Source of the DNA: Pseudomonas sp. WJP1
GTDB lineage: Bacteria > Pseudomonadota > Gammaproteobacteria > Pseudomonadales > Pseudomonadaceae
Direction: 5' to 3'
NCBI RefSeq assembly: GCF_028471945.1
Contig: NZ_CP110128.1
Coordinates: 4,080,501 to 4,144,500, forward strand
Length of the DNA stretch: 64,000 nt
The position numbers were made by a program, and so were the translations under genes. The notes beneath the pieces were generated by a model. The model was not told the origin of the DNA, did not search any database, and was given only the letters and a program-made list of their open reading frames with translations. Positions 53,301 to 60,589 of the stretch are shown here, in pieces. The number at the start of each line of letters is the position of its first letter. Within the stretch, counting starts at the first letter, position 1.

Positions 53301-53568
53301 ACATCTGTCCGTAGGAGTCTGCCGCTTCTACAATCTTGCCGATGGACGCAACGCCAATTGCCGCAGCAAGGGCGTTCTTGATCAATCCAGCGGCGCCTTC
53401 GGCGCTTTCACCCGCACGATCAAAGGCTTCGTCTACTTGCCCCAGACTCTTATCGATTTTGCCGGACGCCTGGGCCACGCTGGAGTCCGCACGGGCCATT
53501 TCCTGACGGAGTTGCGCCGTGGTCGCTTCGATGCGAACCAGCATCCCCTGAACGTCGGTATCCGCCAC
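50320..53568 (-). CDS. tail tape measure protein
   Basis: 1082 residues. The N-terminal half is helical coiled coil (GMLVRIEATTAQLRQEMARADSSVAQASGKIDKS), then a tape-measure domain with SIGKIVEAADSYGQMSDRIGMATSSVGEYDLVQQRLLETAK, a membrane-like segment near 400 (GVLGGPLGIAALAIGAATAFLTL), long coiled coils and a C-terminal lambda-H-like region with FVKTGKLSFKDMADSIIEDLIRIQVRQAAAGFL. It sets tail length; the size predicts a tail of about 160 nm using the common 1.5 angstrom per residue rule. Confidence 0.93.
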   Translation of the reverse strand: MADTDVQGMLVRIEATTAQLRQEMARADSSVAQASGKIDKSLGQVDEAFDRAGESAEGAAGLIKNALAAAIGVASIGKIVEAADSYGQMSDRIGMATSSVGEYDLVQQRLLETAKRTYRPLSEAQELYIRTADSLKSMGYNTGQALDVMDSFSFLLVTNSATADKASSAIDAYSQALQTGKVEADGWQSILAAMPTVVDTIAKSTGKTAEEIRSLGAQGKLSLDVLTEGLQKSAEANGILADSMSIAVRDAVQNLSNAFTVYMGRLNETSDFTGVLGKGISALGNNFETLADIAIVSAIAALTRYGVSSANSAAVATYAAFKDAAARKAQAAAVLLAAEAEQQKARTSVVLAEREAIAARGTAVQTQMSIQLAEARMVEARATSAVAVAQAGLSRTSGVIMGVLGGPLGIAALAIGAATAFLTLRDNTNVLKDKLGDLADPIDKLIERFGALNRATQSVTLRQLKSEIDDMQSRLGQKSGAIADQFENDLRNIGAAGSDGLMTGLAPLPAEAQSALELVRKASKDQAAGMTVDWKAVADQLRVMPGVTESMAQAIEESQGPVTELSAELDKQRATFAALTGETDENTRAERGNAAAKAKAAGIGQAYLDQLQKQLGAAQDKTSLAAANRFIEENTDLTEGMIVAIRSAAAAKDAQKAADDAATKASKKNTSEGESAAKQQLKSFESTEEGYKRQIELINTTGEKQKDATEVAKLSFELQEGKLGKLTEAQKKRLLGMAAELDALNKIKKANEDDLKLTAFKAAQATGTQTTQDGFDQELAGIGMGDKARDRMRADLALRQKYAADLASLNEQRNTGQISPELYASETKVLQDELGKRLAAQQTYFSQVDAAQSNWSNGASDALQDYVNQAADVAGQTKQLFTSAFSGLEDGIVDFVKTGKLSFKDMADSIIEDLIRIQVRQAAAGFLSSAFSAFTGWGAGSGTMTGFSEGAMVANAKGGVYSSASLSSYSGGVYDTPQTFAFAKGAGIFAEAGPEAIMPLTRAADGSLGVRAIGGSGASAAESAATVSVGGITQHITVQGNADEATLARIQDAARRGAEGGYQMMLKDLKQNGPARQLINRR

Positions 53569-53582
53569 TGTTTATCTCCAAT

Positions 53583-53606
53583 AAAAAACCTACCCTGGCG
53601 GGTTTT
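53583..53606 (-). terminator. weak terminator-like hairpin before the tape measure gene
   Basis: AAAACC pairs with GGTTTT around a 10-base loop, with further T on the minus strand. Stem is short, so it may only reduce transcription. Confidence 0.35.
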
Positions 53607-53625
53607 AGAAAGGGTGAGTGAGAAG

Positions 53626-53850
53626 TTAATCCCCCCTCGATTTGGTCCGGCCCATTAGCGCTTGCCGCAATTTGGCAGCAACCGTGGAAGGCTTCGGCTT
53701 TTCCTTCGGACCGGACGGCTTTCCGCCAAAAGGGTTGGTCATCTGGGCCCACTCGATCCTCGCATCCATCGCCAGGAACAACTCGGGGAGCGGCGTGTGC
53801 CAAGCCGTATCGGGTGACCATCCAAGCCAGCCCGTGGCCACCGCATACAT
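53626..53850 (-). CDS. tail assembly chaperone, frameshift partner (T part)
   Basis: MYAVATGWLGWSPDTAWHTPLPELFLAMDARIEWAQMTNPFGGKPSGPKEKPKPS. The WLGWSPDTAWHTPLPELFLAMD core is typical of T-type tail chaperones of siphoviruses. The open frame runs back without a stop to the slippery site at 53904, so the main product is probably a G-T fusion made by -1 frameshifting. No ribosome binding site is seen before the internal ATG. Confidence 0.8.
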   Translation of the reverse strand: MYAVATGWLGWSPDTAWHTPLPELFLAMDARIEWAQMTNPFGGKPSGPKEKPKPSTVAAKLRQALMGRTKSRGD

Positions 53851-53882
53851 CCGGTCAACGTAGCTGCCGTCCTGGACAGCGC

Positions 53883-54212
53883 TTACTCCTTCGCCGCCTT
53901 GTCCTTTCCCGGCACTGTACCCCGTGGGTTGTACAGCGCCGCCAGGTAACTGTTCAGCTGAACAGATACTTCAACCACCCCCGCCTGCCACACTTGTTCC
54001 TCGACAGCGTCAGCGTGCTTTCCAGCGAGGCCAGCACCAGCAGCAATGATTGCAGCGCAGCCCTCAACGCTAAGCGAGGTGATGGCCTGGGCTGCGCCCC
54101 GCAATCCGCCAAAGCGCGCTTCGATCGCGCGAACAGCGGCCAACGTTGGCAGCAGTTCATAGCTCTCATCGCCCATGGCGATGGTGGTCGTACCGTGCAG
54201 GGTTTTGCTCAT
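53883..54212 (-). CDS. tail assembly chaperone (G part)
   Basis: 109 residues: MSKTLHGTTTIAMGDESYELLPTLAAVRAIEARFGGLRGAAQAITSLSVEGCAAIIAAGAG, then ALYNPRGTVPGKDKAAKE. Helical, as tail chaperones that coat the tape measure before tube assembly; the N-terminal part resembles gene-transfer-agent tail proteins. It ends shortly after the slippery heptamer G GGA AAG, where a fraction of ribosomes should shift to the T frame. Confidence 0.82.
   Translation of the reverse strand: MSKTLHGTTTIAMGDESYELLPTLAAVRAIEARFGGLRGAAQAITSLSVEGCAAIIAAGAGLAGKHADAVEEQVWQAGVVEVSVQLNSYLAALYNPRGTVPGKDKAAKE
53904..53910 (-). promoter_or_regulatory. programmed -1 ribosomal frameshift site
   Basis: On the minus strand the heptamer is G GGA AAG, exactly in the zero frame of the G gene (third base of the Pro codon, then GGA AAG). 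It is the same heptamer used in lambda G-GT. The -1 frame is open from here to the T gene at 53850 and on to 53626. Confidence 0.8.
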
Positions 54213-54252
54213 GGATCAATTCCTTGGAAGGTTGGGGCCGGAGCCCCACCGG

Positions 54253-54741
54253 TCATGTCGGGAGGATTTCAAGGATGTCGGAGTTAATGCCGATGGTGAC
54301 ATTGCGGCGCACCACGTTGTCAGCGGCACCGGCAGCGACGGTGTTGTTCATGACCTTGCCACGCATGTAGAACGTGGTCGGGAGAATGGCCGGGGTTGCA
54401 TCAGGATCGCCGTCATTCAGGGTGACCTTGATGTTGTAGTCACCTTTGCTGCGATCCTTGTGGGCAACTTTAAGCTTGGCCTGGCCTAGGTCGCCGTTGT
54501 CCAGGCCCACGGTCAGTGTCAGGTCGCCCGCATCGGCGGTCCCCTTGTATTTGCGAACACGACCATCGCGCAGGGACGTGAAGTTCACCGAGCTGAAAGT
54601 GTCGCCGAATTCGCCCAAGTCTTCGATCTCGCCGACTTCGACATAGGTGTCGGCCTTGTAGAGCGCTTCGGTATCGGCGCCGTTCTTGCTGCCGATCGAG
54701 AATCGGCAGCCGGCGGCGGTATTGAGGTTGTCATCGGCCAT
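54253..54741 (-). CDS. major tail (tube) protein
   Basis: 162 residues: DNLNTAAGCRFSIGSKNGADTEALYKADTYVEVGEIEDLGEFGDTFSSVNFTSLRDGRVRKYKGTADAG is the tube-protein beta-sandwich pattern (V-like), and DVLGDLTLTVGLDNGD-type strands follow. Encoded just before the G/T genes as in lambda. Start 54741 has GGAGG upstream. About 30 hexamer rings would be expected in the tail. Confidence 0.9.
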   Translation of the reverse strand: MADDNLNTAAGCRFSIGSKNGADTEALYKADTYVEVGEIEDLGEFGDTFSSVNFTSLRDGRVRKYKGTADAGDLTLTVGLDNGDLGQAKLKVAHKDRSKGDYNIKVTLNDGDPDATPAILPTTFYMRGKVMNNTVAAGAADNVVRRNVTIGINSDILEILPT

Positions 54742-54794
54742 GGGGGTTCCTCCAAAGGCACATTGGATAAAGCCGCGAGGCGGCCGGATGTAAA

Positions 54795-55181
54795 TTAATG
54801 AGTGGTGATAACGCGAACAGCGATCGAACCTTGATAGGTGACACCATCCGCATCGCGCTGAGCATCGGCCTGCTCAACTCTTACGGAGACAACACGGCCA
54901 ACTGTCAACGGTAACCGGCGCTCGTCCAGGGCGGCGACGATCTCGCCGTTGATGCGTTTCACTTCCGCCTGGCCGTGAGCATCAGACCAAATCGACAGGT
55001 AGAGCATCCGGGTTTCGCGTTTACGGCCGGAGATGGGCCGAGTATTCACCGAGACTTCGCGATCAAACGAAATGTAAGGCATCGGCGTATCCATCGGAGC
55101 ACCGTCGTACACAGGACACGAAACCTCAGCGTCCAGTCGCGCGACCAGCGCTTCCTGTAGTGCAACAGACGGATCAGCCAT
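54795..55181 (-). CDS. DUF3168 tail terminator-like protein
   Basis: 128 residues: MADPSVALQEALVARLDAEVSCPVYDGAPMDTPMPYISFDREVSVNTRPISGRKRETRMLYLSIWSDAHGQAEV. The LPYI.F.....T.......R...LSIWS..G..EV order is DUF3168, the tail-completion protein of HK97-type phages. GAGGG lies upstream of ATG 55181, which overlaps the gp10-like gene by eight bases. Confidence 0.85.
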   Translation of the reverse strand: MADPSVALQEALVARLDAEVSCPVYDGAPMDTPMPYISFDREVSVNTRPISGRKRETRMLYLSIWSDAHGQAEVKRINGEIVAALDERRLPLTVGRVVSVRVEQADAQRDADGVTYQGSIAVRVITTH

Positions 55182-55752
55182 CGGTAATGCCCTCACTCGC
55201 TTTGCTCAATGTCCTTGCCACGGCGGCACGGATATTGGCCAGGACAACTTCCCGATTCACGGCCATTGCAGGTCGAAGCCATGGATGTGCGGGGCGAGCC
55301 GGAATATCCGGGTAGTTGCCGTAAAAGTGACCACCATCACTTTTGTTCTTGGTAGGTCGCTGGTTCAGGGCATTGCGGCGCCCCTTGAGTTGCAACTTAT
55401 CCCGGTTGTTGGTGTGCTCACCGCCGATGGCGTTGGCATCAGCCCGTCGATAAAGCGCGCCGCTGTAACCCTTGGTGCCGTACTCAAGAAAGCGCAGATA
55501 GAAGAACCGACGCATGTCCTTTTTACCCCGGATGCCGATCTGCGCATCCAGGCCGCTTTTGGAAACGAAGGCTCTCAAAGCAGACGCAGCGGCGCCGGTA
55601 TCTTTCGGTACCAACTGCCGCATGGTGGTGAGGATTTGGTCCGCTGACTCCTGCATCGCCGGGACCAATTCGTTATCCATCTTCAAATGAATGTTGCGCA
55701 ATGTGCGCCGCAACTTGAAGTCCCCGGACATGCGCGAGCGACGAGTAGCCAT
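55174..55752 (-). CDS. HK97 gp10-like head-tail protein
   Basis: 192 residues. GDFKLRRTLRNIHLKMDNELVPAMQESADQILTTMRQLVPKDTGAAASALRAFVSKSG is the gp10 signature (P.DTG), then FLEYGTKG and PDIPARPAHPWLRPAM. Start 55752 has AAGGAG eight bases upstream, better than 55758. Part of the neck that joins head and tail. Confidence 0.88.
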   Translation of the reverse strand: MATRRSRMSGDFKLRRTLRNIHLKMDNELVPAMQESADQILTTMRQLVPKDTGAAASALRAFVSKSGLDAQIGIRGKKDMRRFFYLRFLEYGTKGYSGALYRRADANAIGGEHTNNRDKLQLKGRRNALNQRPTKNKSDGGHFYGNYPDIPARPAHPWLRPAMAVNREVVLANIRAAVARTLSKASEGITDG

Positions 55753-55757
55753 GACCA

Positions 55758-55925
55758 TTACTCCTTGGCTGCTTCGGCCTTTTTGGCCACCGGCGACTCG
55801 AGCACTTCGCGGACGAGCCCGCGGTTGACCAGTTCGGCACCTGTCTTAGCATCGACAGTGAACTCCTCGCCTTTGGATTTTTCGCCAGTGGCGCCGGACA
55901 GGTTGCCCAATGCAATTACTTTCAT
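55758..55925 (-). CDS. small phage protein, 55 aa, between connector genes
   Basis: Translation MKVIALGNLSGATGEKSKGEEFTVDAKTGAELVNRGLVREVLESPVAKKAEAAKE. GAGGTG lies four bases before ATG 55925. The AELVNRGLVRE motif is common in small neck-region proteins of HK97-like phages. It is too short for most gene lists but fills the gap between the head-closure and gp10-like genes. Confidence 0.7.
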   Translation of the reverse strand: MKVIALGNLSGATGEKSKGEEFTVDAKTGAELVNRGLVREVLESPVAKKAEAAKE

Positions 55926-55934
55926 GGTTCACCT

Positions 55935-56267
55935 CTAAGAATGGGGGACGTTTGAACAGAGGAGTCGCAGCATCGAGCGGGCGTTATCCGGCAATACCGC
56001 CTCGATGAGGTAGGTCATGGCGATACCGCCGACCACATGCACCAGGCGATTGCCTGCGACCGCATCCGCGCGGGGTCGGATGCGAATTTCCGCCGATACA
56101 ATCGCCTTCAATTGCTCGGCGACAGGGACGATGCGTCCGGTGGGCAGCGCGATATCGGCCCAAACCTTGTCGACTTCTGCCCAGGTGACCTCGAAGCCGG
56201 CAGATGAGTTTTTAACGCGCACCGGCTTTTGCATGGCACAGCGATGACGCAAGGATCCGGCTCTCAC
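55935..56267 (-). CDS. head closure/head-tail joining protein
   Basis: 110 residues from GTG 56267, which overlaps the TAG of the upstream gene by one base; MRAGSLRHRCAMQKPVRVKNSSAGFEVTWAEVDKVWADIALPTGR is the SPP1 gp16/HK97 joining-protein pattern, and the longer frame upstream is not protein-like. It closes the head after DNA packaging. Confidence 0.85.
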   Translation of the reverse strand: MRAGSLRHRCAMQKPVRVKNSSAGFEVTWAEVDKVWADIALPTGRIVPVAEQLKAIVSAEIRIRPRADAVAGNRLVHVVGGIAMTYLIEAVLPDNARSMLRLLCSNVPHS

Positions 56268-56608
56268 TACACCCCCCAGCCAATGCGATATGGCGTTAAC
56301 AAAGATCGTGATCCCATGGGAAGCTCGGAAGAAATCGTACCGACGACGACATCTTCCCGGTTCGCGTAGAGACTGCCGGCGATCAGCAGGCACGCCGCGC
56401 GAATGGATGGGTTGATGACAATTGGCTTGCTGCCAGCAGAGCCATCCGACACGGCCGCAGCAAGCGACAGTTCATCCGCATAAAAGCGGCGGTTCAAAAA
56501 CTGCGCCGCGCTGTCTTCGGCTGCCGCCAGAAGCAACTCCACGTGCGCACGATCGTCTTCCTCCGCACGTAAATGCTGCATTGCTTCGTCGATCGATACG
56601 GCGCTCAT
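56267..56608 (-). CDS. head-tail connector, gp6-like
   Basis: 113 residues: SIDEAMQHLRAEEDDRAHVELLLAAAEDSAAQFLNRRFYAD, helical, then NPSIRAACLLIAGSLYANREDVVVGTISSELPMGSRSLLTPYRIGW, the C-terminal region of gp6/gp15-type connectors (LL.PYR). It binds the portal ring. Confidence 0.87.
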   Translation of the reverse strand: MSAVSIDEAMQHLRAEEDDRAHVELLLAAAEDSAAQFLNRRFYADELSLAAAVSDGSAGSKPIVINPSIRAACLLIAGSLYANREDVVVGTISSELPMGSRSLLTPYRIGWGV

Positions 56609-56609
56609 A

Positions 56610-56945
56610 TCAGGCCTTTGGATCTTTGTCAGTCGCGAGGCCTGCAGCGATCAGCGAGGTCGCGTCATGCTTCGGCGAAAGATAACCGGCACCACCCCGG
56701 CGCCGGATTTCTTTGCCGTCCAGGTAGCTGCGCAGCGGGTAAATCATGATCGAGTTGTCCGACGCTTGTACGCTTGTAGCGGTGATCGCACGTGCATCGA
56801 GCGCGGCGATACCCATGGCAGTAGCGTCGCCGGGGATAACCTGTCCTGCATTTTCAGCAGCCGCTCCGCCAGCGGGAGACTTAGCCACAGTCGTATCAAT
56901 GGCATTGTCATTTTCCGCAGGCGAGCTTGAAGTATTACGCGCCAT
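56610..56945 (-). CDS. phage hypothetical protein, 111 aa
   Basis: MARNTSSSPAENDNAIDTTVAKSPAGGAAAENAGQVIPGDATAMG, an unstructured Ala/Gly/Ser start, then SIMIYPLRSYLDGKEIRRRGGAGYLSPKHDATSLIAAGLATDKD. It lies between capsid and connector genes, the usual place for a decoration or small head protein, but no family is recognised. Stop and next start are one base apart. Confidence 0.7.
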   Translation of the reverse strand: MARNTSSSPAENDNAIDTTVAKSPAGGAAAENAGQVIPGDATAMGIAALDARAITATSVQASDNSIMIYPLRSYLDGKEIRRRGGAGYLSPKHDATSLIAAGLATDKDPKA

Positions 56946-56998
56946 ATCGATCTCTCCTAAACGAGCAAGGCACTGAGCTGTGGCCTTTTAATTGGGGA

Positions 56999-58189
56999 TT
57001 AAGCGGCAGTCAGGTCGCCGGTAACGAACGCTTCAGGTCGGTACACGGCGAACGCCAAGCGTTCTTCTGCACGGATGGTGACCATGTTGTTTTCGAAGTC
57101 CTTGTCGTTCTCGGTCGAGATGAGCACCTCGATGCCCATGCGGTCGAAGATCTGCGCAGCAAGGCTGAAGGCGCCGACTAGGAACTGGTCTTGGACGATG
57201 GCCTGGGTTTCAACCACCGGCAGGTTCCATAGGCGAGGTGCGGTGCCGTCCTGAGGTTTGCCGATGATGTAGCGACCCTCGCCGTCCTTCAGAAGCTCGA
57301 TTGCAGCCCAGTCGATCGGGTTAAGAACCACGCCGGTCGATGGGAACTCAGCCAAGGTCGCCTGCAGCAGTGCCAGGCGAATGCGGTCGATGCGCTGCTC
57401 GGCGGCCACGGTGATTCCGGCCGGTGCGGCGTACGCTTGAGCTTGAGGAATGATGCCGTTCAGGTTATTGCCGGTACCGTTGCCATACAGCAACTGGGCT
57501 TCTTCGGCCAGCAGCAGACCGTAGCGCGCACGGGCGTCAATGTAGCTTTGCAGTGCGGCGGCATCATCCAGAATCTGGCGGCTACCTTTGAACAGGTGAG
57601 CAATAGTACGAACGTTCGCGTTCTCCAGCCCGAAGGTCAGGTCGCTGTACGGTTTGGCCAGGCCTTCGCCGACGATTGCGGCGTTATTGGTAAAGCCGGT
57701 CTCCCGGACGTACTCCACAGCGTTGCTGCTAGTCGTACCCGGCGCGACCAAGTCGCGAATAGTCAGGCGGCGCTGAGGGGCAATAATCACGCCGACGCGG
57801 TCAGGGGCGACCAGGGCGCCGCCGGTGGCAGTGGTGATGGCGGCGCGCGGAACCTCGACGCGACGCGAGCCGCGAAACGAACTGGTCACGCCTTCTTCGG
57901 TCATCTTGGCGGCCACCAGGTGACCAGCAGACTGCTGCACTTCTGGCTCATGCAGCTTGCCAGCATTGACCAGCTTCTGCTCCGCCTCCTGCACACGGGC
58001 TTGCAGCTCGCCTTGCTTGAGCAGCAGCTCATCCACCTTGCCACGGGTTTCCGCCTGCATCTCACCGGAAGCTTTGATTTCCTTCTCGGTGCGCTCGGCA
58101 TAGGTTTTAATTTGATCGCCAACCGCTTTTAGGTCGGCCTGGGTTTGCTTCTGGGAGGCTTCGATTTGAGCGTAATCCGGAGCTGGCAT
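56999..58189 (-). CDS. major capsid protein, HK97 family
   Basis: 396 residues. The first about 100 are a coiled-coil scaffold (delta) domain (YAQIEASQKQTQADLKAVGDQIKTYAERTEKEIKASG...). The mature fold starts near TSSFRGSRRVEVPRAAITTATGGALVAPDRVGVIIAPQ and includes AQLLYGNGTGNNLNGI and VLNPIDWAAIELLKDGEGRYI, both standard HK97 capsid features. The neighbouring ClpP-like protease should remove the scaffold. Confidence 0.95.
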   Translation of the reverse strand: MPAPDYAQIEASQKQTQADLKAVGDQIKTYAERTEKEIKASGEMQAETRGKVDELLLKQGELQARVQEAEQKLVNAGKLHEPEVQQSAGHLVAAKMTEEGVTSSFRGSRRVEVPRAAITTATGGALVAPDRVGVIIAPQRRLTIRDLVAPGTTSSNAVEYVRETGFTNNAAIVGEGLAKPYSDLTFGLENANVRTIAHLFKGSRQILDDAAALQSYIDARARYGLLLAEEAQLLYGNGTGNNLNGIIPQAQAYAAPAGITVAAEQRIDRIRLALLQATLAEFPSTGVVLNPIDWAAIELLKDGEGRYIIGKPQDGTAPRLWNLPVVETQAIVQDQFLVGAFSLAAQIFDRMGIEVLISTENDKDFENNMVTIRAEERLAFAVYRPEAFVTGDLTAA

Positions 58190-58209
58190 TTTTTGGTCCT
58201 TTCAGAAAT

Positions 58210-58231
58210 GAAAAAACCGCCATAGAGGCGG
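58210..58231 (-). terminator. terminator between protease and capsid genes
   Basis: ACCGCC pairs with GGCGGT around TCTAT and on the minus strand is followed by T residues. It may limit readthrough from the packaging genes, so the capsid gene may have its own promoter. Confidence 0.65.
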
Positions 58232-58258
58232 TAGGTAATCGGGTGTGGTTACAGCCGC

Positions 58259-59122
58259 TCAGCGGCTCGGGAACAAACTTCGAAGCGCTGACGCCTGGTT
58301 TGCGGTTTCTTCAAACGCGGATACATCAAGGGCAGCGCTGGGCATGCCCGGCACGACAGCGCGAAGCGTGTCGCCGCCAGCAGTGCTAGACGTGCTGGTC
58401 TTGATTTCGGAAATGAGTTTTCGCCGTTCGCTGCGAGGCATGCCGGACTTCGCCAGTGCCGCGTCGAGCTTACGCGCTGAATGGGCCTGCGCCCCCGCTT
58501 CGCGTGGTGCTTGCTCAACCTCGGTTGCGGAAATAAGACCGGTAGCGAATCCCTTCTCGACGGCGTTCGATCCGTTCATGTAGGTCTCGGCGTCGAGCAT
58601 TTTCTCTACCGCAGCTTCCTTTTGCCCGCTGGTGTCTGCGTACAAGCTGATCATGGCGCGATCGAACTCCTCCATGGTGTCGGCCAATTCGCGGATGGCG
58701 TGCCGGTTGCCAGCGAAGTACGTCCAGCAGTTGTGGATCATCAGGAATGCGGTCTTGGCAACTTCGCGTTTGGCGCCTGCCATGGCGATAACGGATGCCG
58801 CCGAAGCGGCCAGGCCTAGCACCTTGATGGTGACCTCTTGCGAATGCTCGATCAGGCGGTTGTAAATCGCGATGCCTTCAAACATGTCGCCGCCTGGCGA
58901 GTTGATGTAAACGGTGACCGGCTTATCACCAATGGCCCGCAGCGCTGCGTCGACGCGCTTGAGGGTGACGCCCTCGCCGAACCAGTCCTCACCAATAATG
59001 CCGTACATGGTAATGGTGTCAGTCCCGGCTTCCAGCGCCGCGCGCAGATCCGGATTCCATAGATCGAGCGCGCGAGGGCTCAGCTCGCAGTTGAAACTGC
59101 GAGCATTGATATTCAGTGGCAT
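58259..59122 (-). CDS. ClpP-like head maturation protease
   Basis: 287 residues. VYINSPGGDMFEGIAIYNRL precedes the nucleophile Ser107 (VLGLAASAAS) and His130 (AFLMIHNCW), as in S14 ClpP-fold prohead proteases; a long acidic/basic C-terminal tail (from about 195) is extra. It cuts the capsid scaffold domain. Starts two bases after the portal stop. Confidence 0.93.
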   Translation of the reverse strand: MPLNINARSFNCELSPRALDLWNPDLRAALEAGTDTITMYGIIGEDWFGEGVTLKRVDAALRAIGDKPVTVYINSPGGDMFEGIAIYNRLIEHSQEVTIKVLGLAASAASVIAMAGAKREVAKTAFLMIHNCWTYFAGNRHAIRELADTMEEFDRAMISLYADTSGQKEAAVEKMLDAETYMNGSNAVEKGFATGLISATEVEQAPREAGAQAHSARKLDAALAKSGMPRSERRKLISEIKTSTSSTAGGDTLRAVVPGMPSAALDVSAFEETANQASALRSLFPSR

Positions 59123-59124
59123 GG

Positions 59125-60435
59125 TTACTCCTTATGGCCGAGCCAGCTTTTCAAGGCTGTCTGCGCGGCCTGGCCATCGGTGGATTCGCCCAGCTTGTCG
59201 ATGGGGGTCAAGTTTGTTTGAACCGTTAGCACGCCTGCATTGCCGCCGTGCCGGGGGAGGTTCTCTTTTACCCTGCACTCGTCACGAGTCATGATGCCGT
59301 TCTGGGTCATCTGGCTATACCAGGCTGAGCGCCCGGCGGTGTCGGCTTTCAGGAATGCCTCAAGCGAAAATTCGGCGTAGTACGAAACGCGATCCGCCGG
59401 AGTCAACAATCGCTTGTTAACGCACTGCTGAATCTGGTTGGTAATCGAACTGATGCTAAAGGTCAGGAAGGCAATCATCTGCTGCTCGAGTCCGGTACCC
59501 CAGTTACTGCCCGCATCCGTTTTCCCCACCATCCATGGCGGAACGCCGAACCAGCGGCACACCTCTTCAACGCTGTAACCCCTGGACTCGAGCAGTTGAG
59601 CATCCACGGGATTAATCCCGATGGATTCTGGCGTGATGCCCTGCTCAAGCACTGGCGATCGCCCAGCATTCAAAGCCCCCGACACCTGCTTTACATAGTC
59701 GCGAAACTCTTCTCGCTGCTCCGGCTTGAGCACGCGATCAACCTTAAATGCCACCGCGGGAAGCAACCCGTTCTTGAAAGTTCCATTCGCGGCATCATCC
59801 GCGGACATTGCAGCACCGAAAACATCAGCGCCGTAGCGGATGGCCGAAAGGCCAATACGCCCGTCTAGGCTAAACGCCGGGATATGCAACATGTCCGAAC
59901 GCTGGATCTGGCGCCGAGTGCCTTTTTTCGGGCGGTACCAATAGGTGATCCTACCATCCGCATCCAATTCCAAATCGACACGGCTCGGTAGCAGGAAATC
60001 TAAGGCGACAACTCGGTTACCTATCCGCAAGATTTCCGCAAATGCATTCCCGCGAAGGAGCATGGCGGCAACCATCGCCTGCCAGAATTGAAACGCCGTC
60101 ATGTCCTCATTGGGGCTTGTGTGCACGATGTCATAGAGGCCAAAGTCCCGGGCATCCTTGCGTCCACCGTCAGCTTCGCGTCGATACACACCCATCGGCA
60201 GGCCGGCCACCGACGTCGAGATGATCCTGACGCAAGACCAAACCGCCGAGAGCTGCATAGCGTTGTCGACCGTAACGTTCTTGCCCGAGCTGGATCCGCC
60301 ACCGAGGAACTGCCCCCAGAAGCCGCCGTCGCCCAAGCCGATCTGCCGACCGATCCATTCGTTCAGAGTGTGTCCCAGCGACGCACTCGGCTTGCGGGCC
60401 GCGCGGCCCAGCACGGCCGATAATGATTTAGTCAC
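59125..60435 (-). CDS. portal protein, HK97 family
   Basis: 436 residues from GTG 60435. SAVWSCVRIISTSVAGLPMGVYR, MLLRGNAFAEILR, DMLHIPAFSLDGRIGLSAIRYGADVFG and FGVPPWMVGKTDAGSNWGTGLEQQMIAFL are the family landmarks. It forms the dodecamer through which DNA enters. The start overlaps the upstream small gene by eight bases. Confidence 0.95.
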   Translation of the reverse strand: MTKSLSAVLGRAARKPSASLGHTLNEWIGRQIGLGDGGFWGQFLGGGSSSGKNVTVDNAMQLSAVWSCVRIISTSVAGLPMGVYRREADGGRKDARDFGLYDIVHTSPNEDMTAFQFWQAMVAAMLLRGNAFAEILRIGNRVVALDFLLPSRVDLELDADGRITYWYRPKKGTRRQIQRSDMLHIPAFSLDGRIGLSAIRYGADVFGAAMSADDAANGTFKNGLLPAVAFKVDRVLKPEQREEFRDYVKQVSGALNAGRSPVLEQGITPESIGINPVDAQLLESRGYSVEEVCRWFGVPPWMVGKTDAGSNWGTGLEQQMIAFLTFSISSITNQIQQCVNKRLLTPADRVSYYAEFSLEAFLKADTAGRSAWYSQMTQNGIMTRDECRVKENLPRHGGNAGVLTVQTNLTPIDKLGESTDGQAAQTALKSWLGHKE

Positions 60436-60589
60436 TGATCAGCCCCTTGCGCACAAATCCAGCGATCAGAATTAACGCAACGCCTCCGGCGATTAGCGCC
60501 CAGCCCAAGCCTTGCAGAACGTAAACTCCTGCAACGGCCGAACCAAACCCGCACAGCGCGAGCAGAATGAATACGTGCAATGGGTTCAT
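60428..60589 (-). CDS. small membrane protein, 53 aa, between terminase and portal
   Basis: The translation runs from MNPLHVFILLALCGFGSAVAG to LIAGGVALILIAGFVRKGLISD: two hydrophobic segments with a short turn. Its ATG at 60589 overlaps the terminase stop by four bases, and its stop overlaps the portal start. Similar tiny membrane proteins occur at this place in Pseudomonas HK97-type prophages; function unknown, perhaps exclusion or membrane association. Confidence 0.7.
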   Translation of the reverse strand: MNPLHVFILLALCGFGSAVAGVYVLQGLGWALIAGGVALILIAGFVRKGLISD

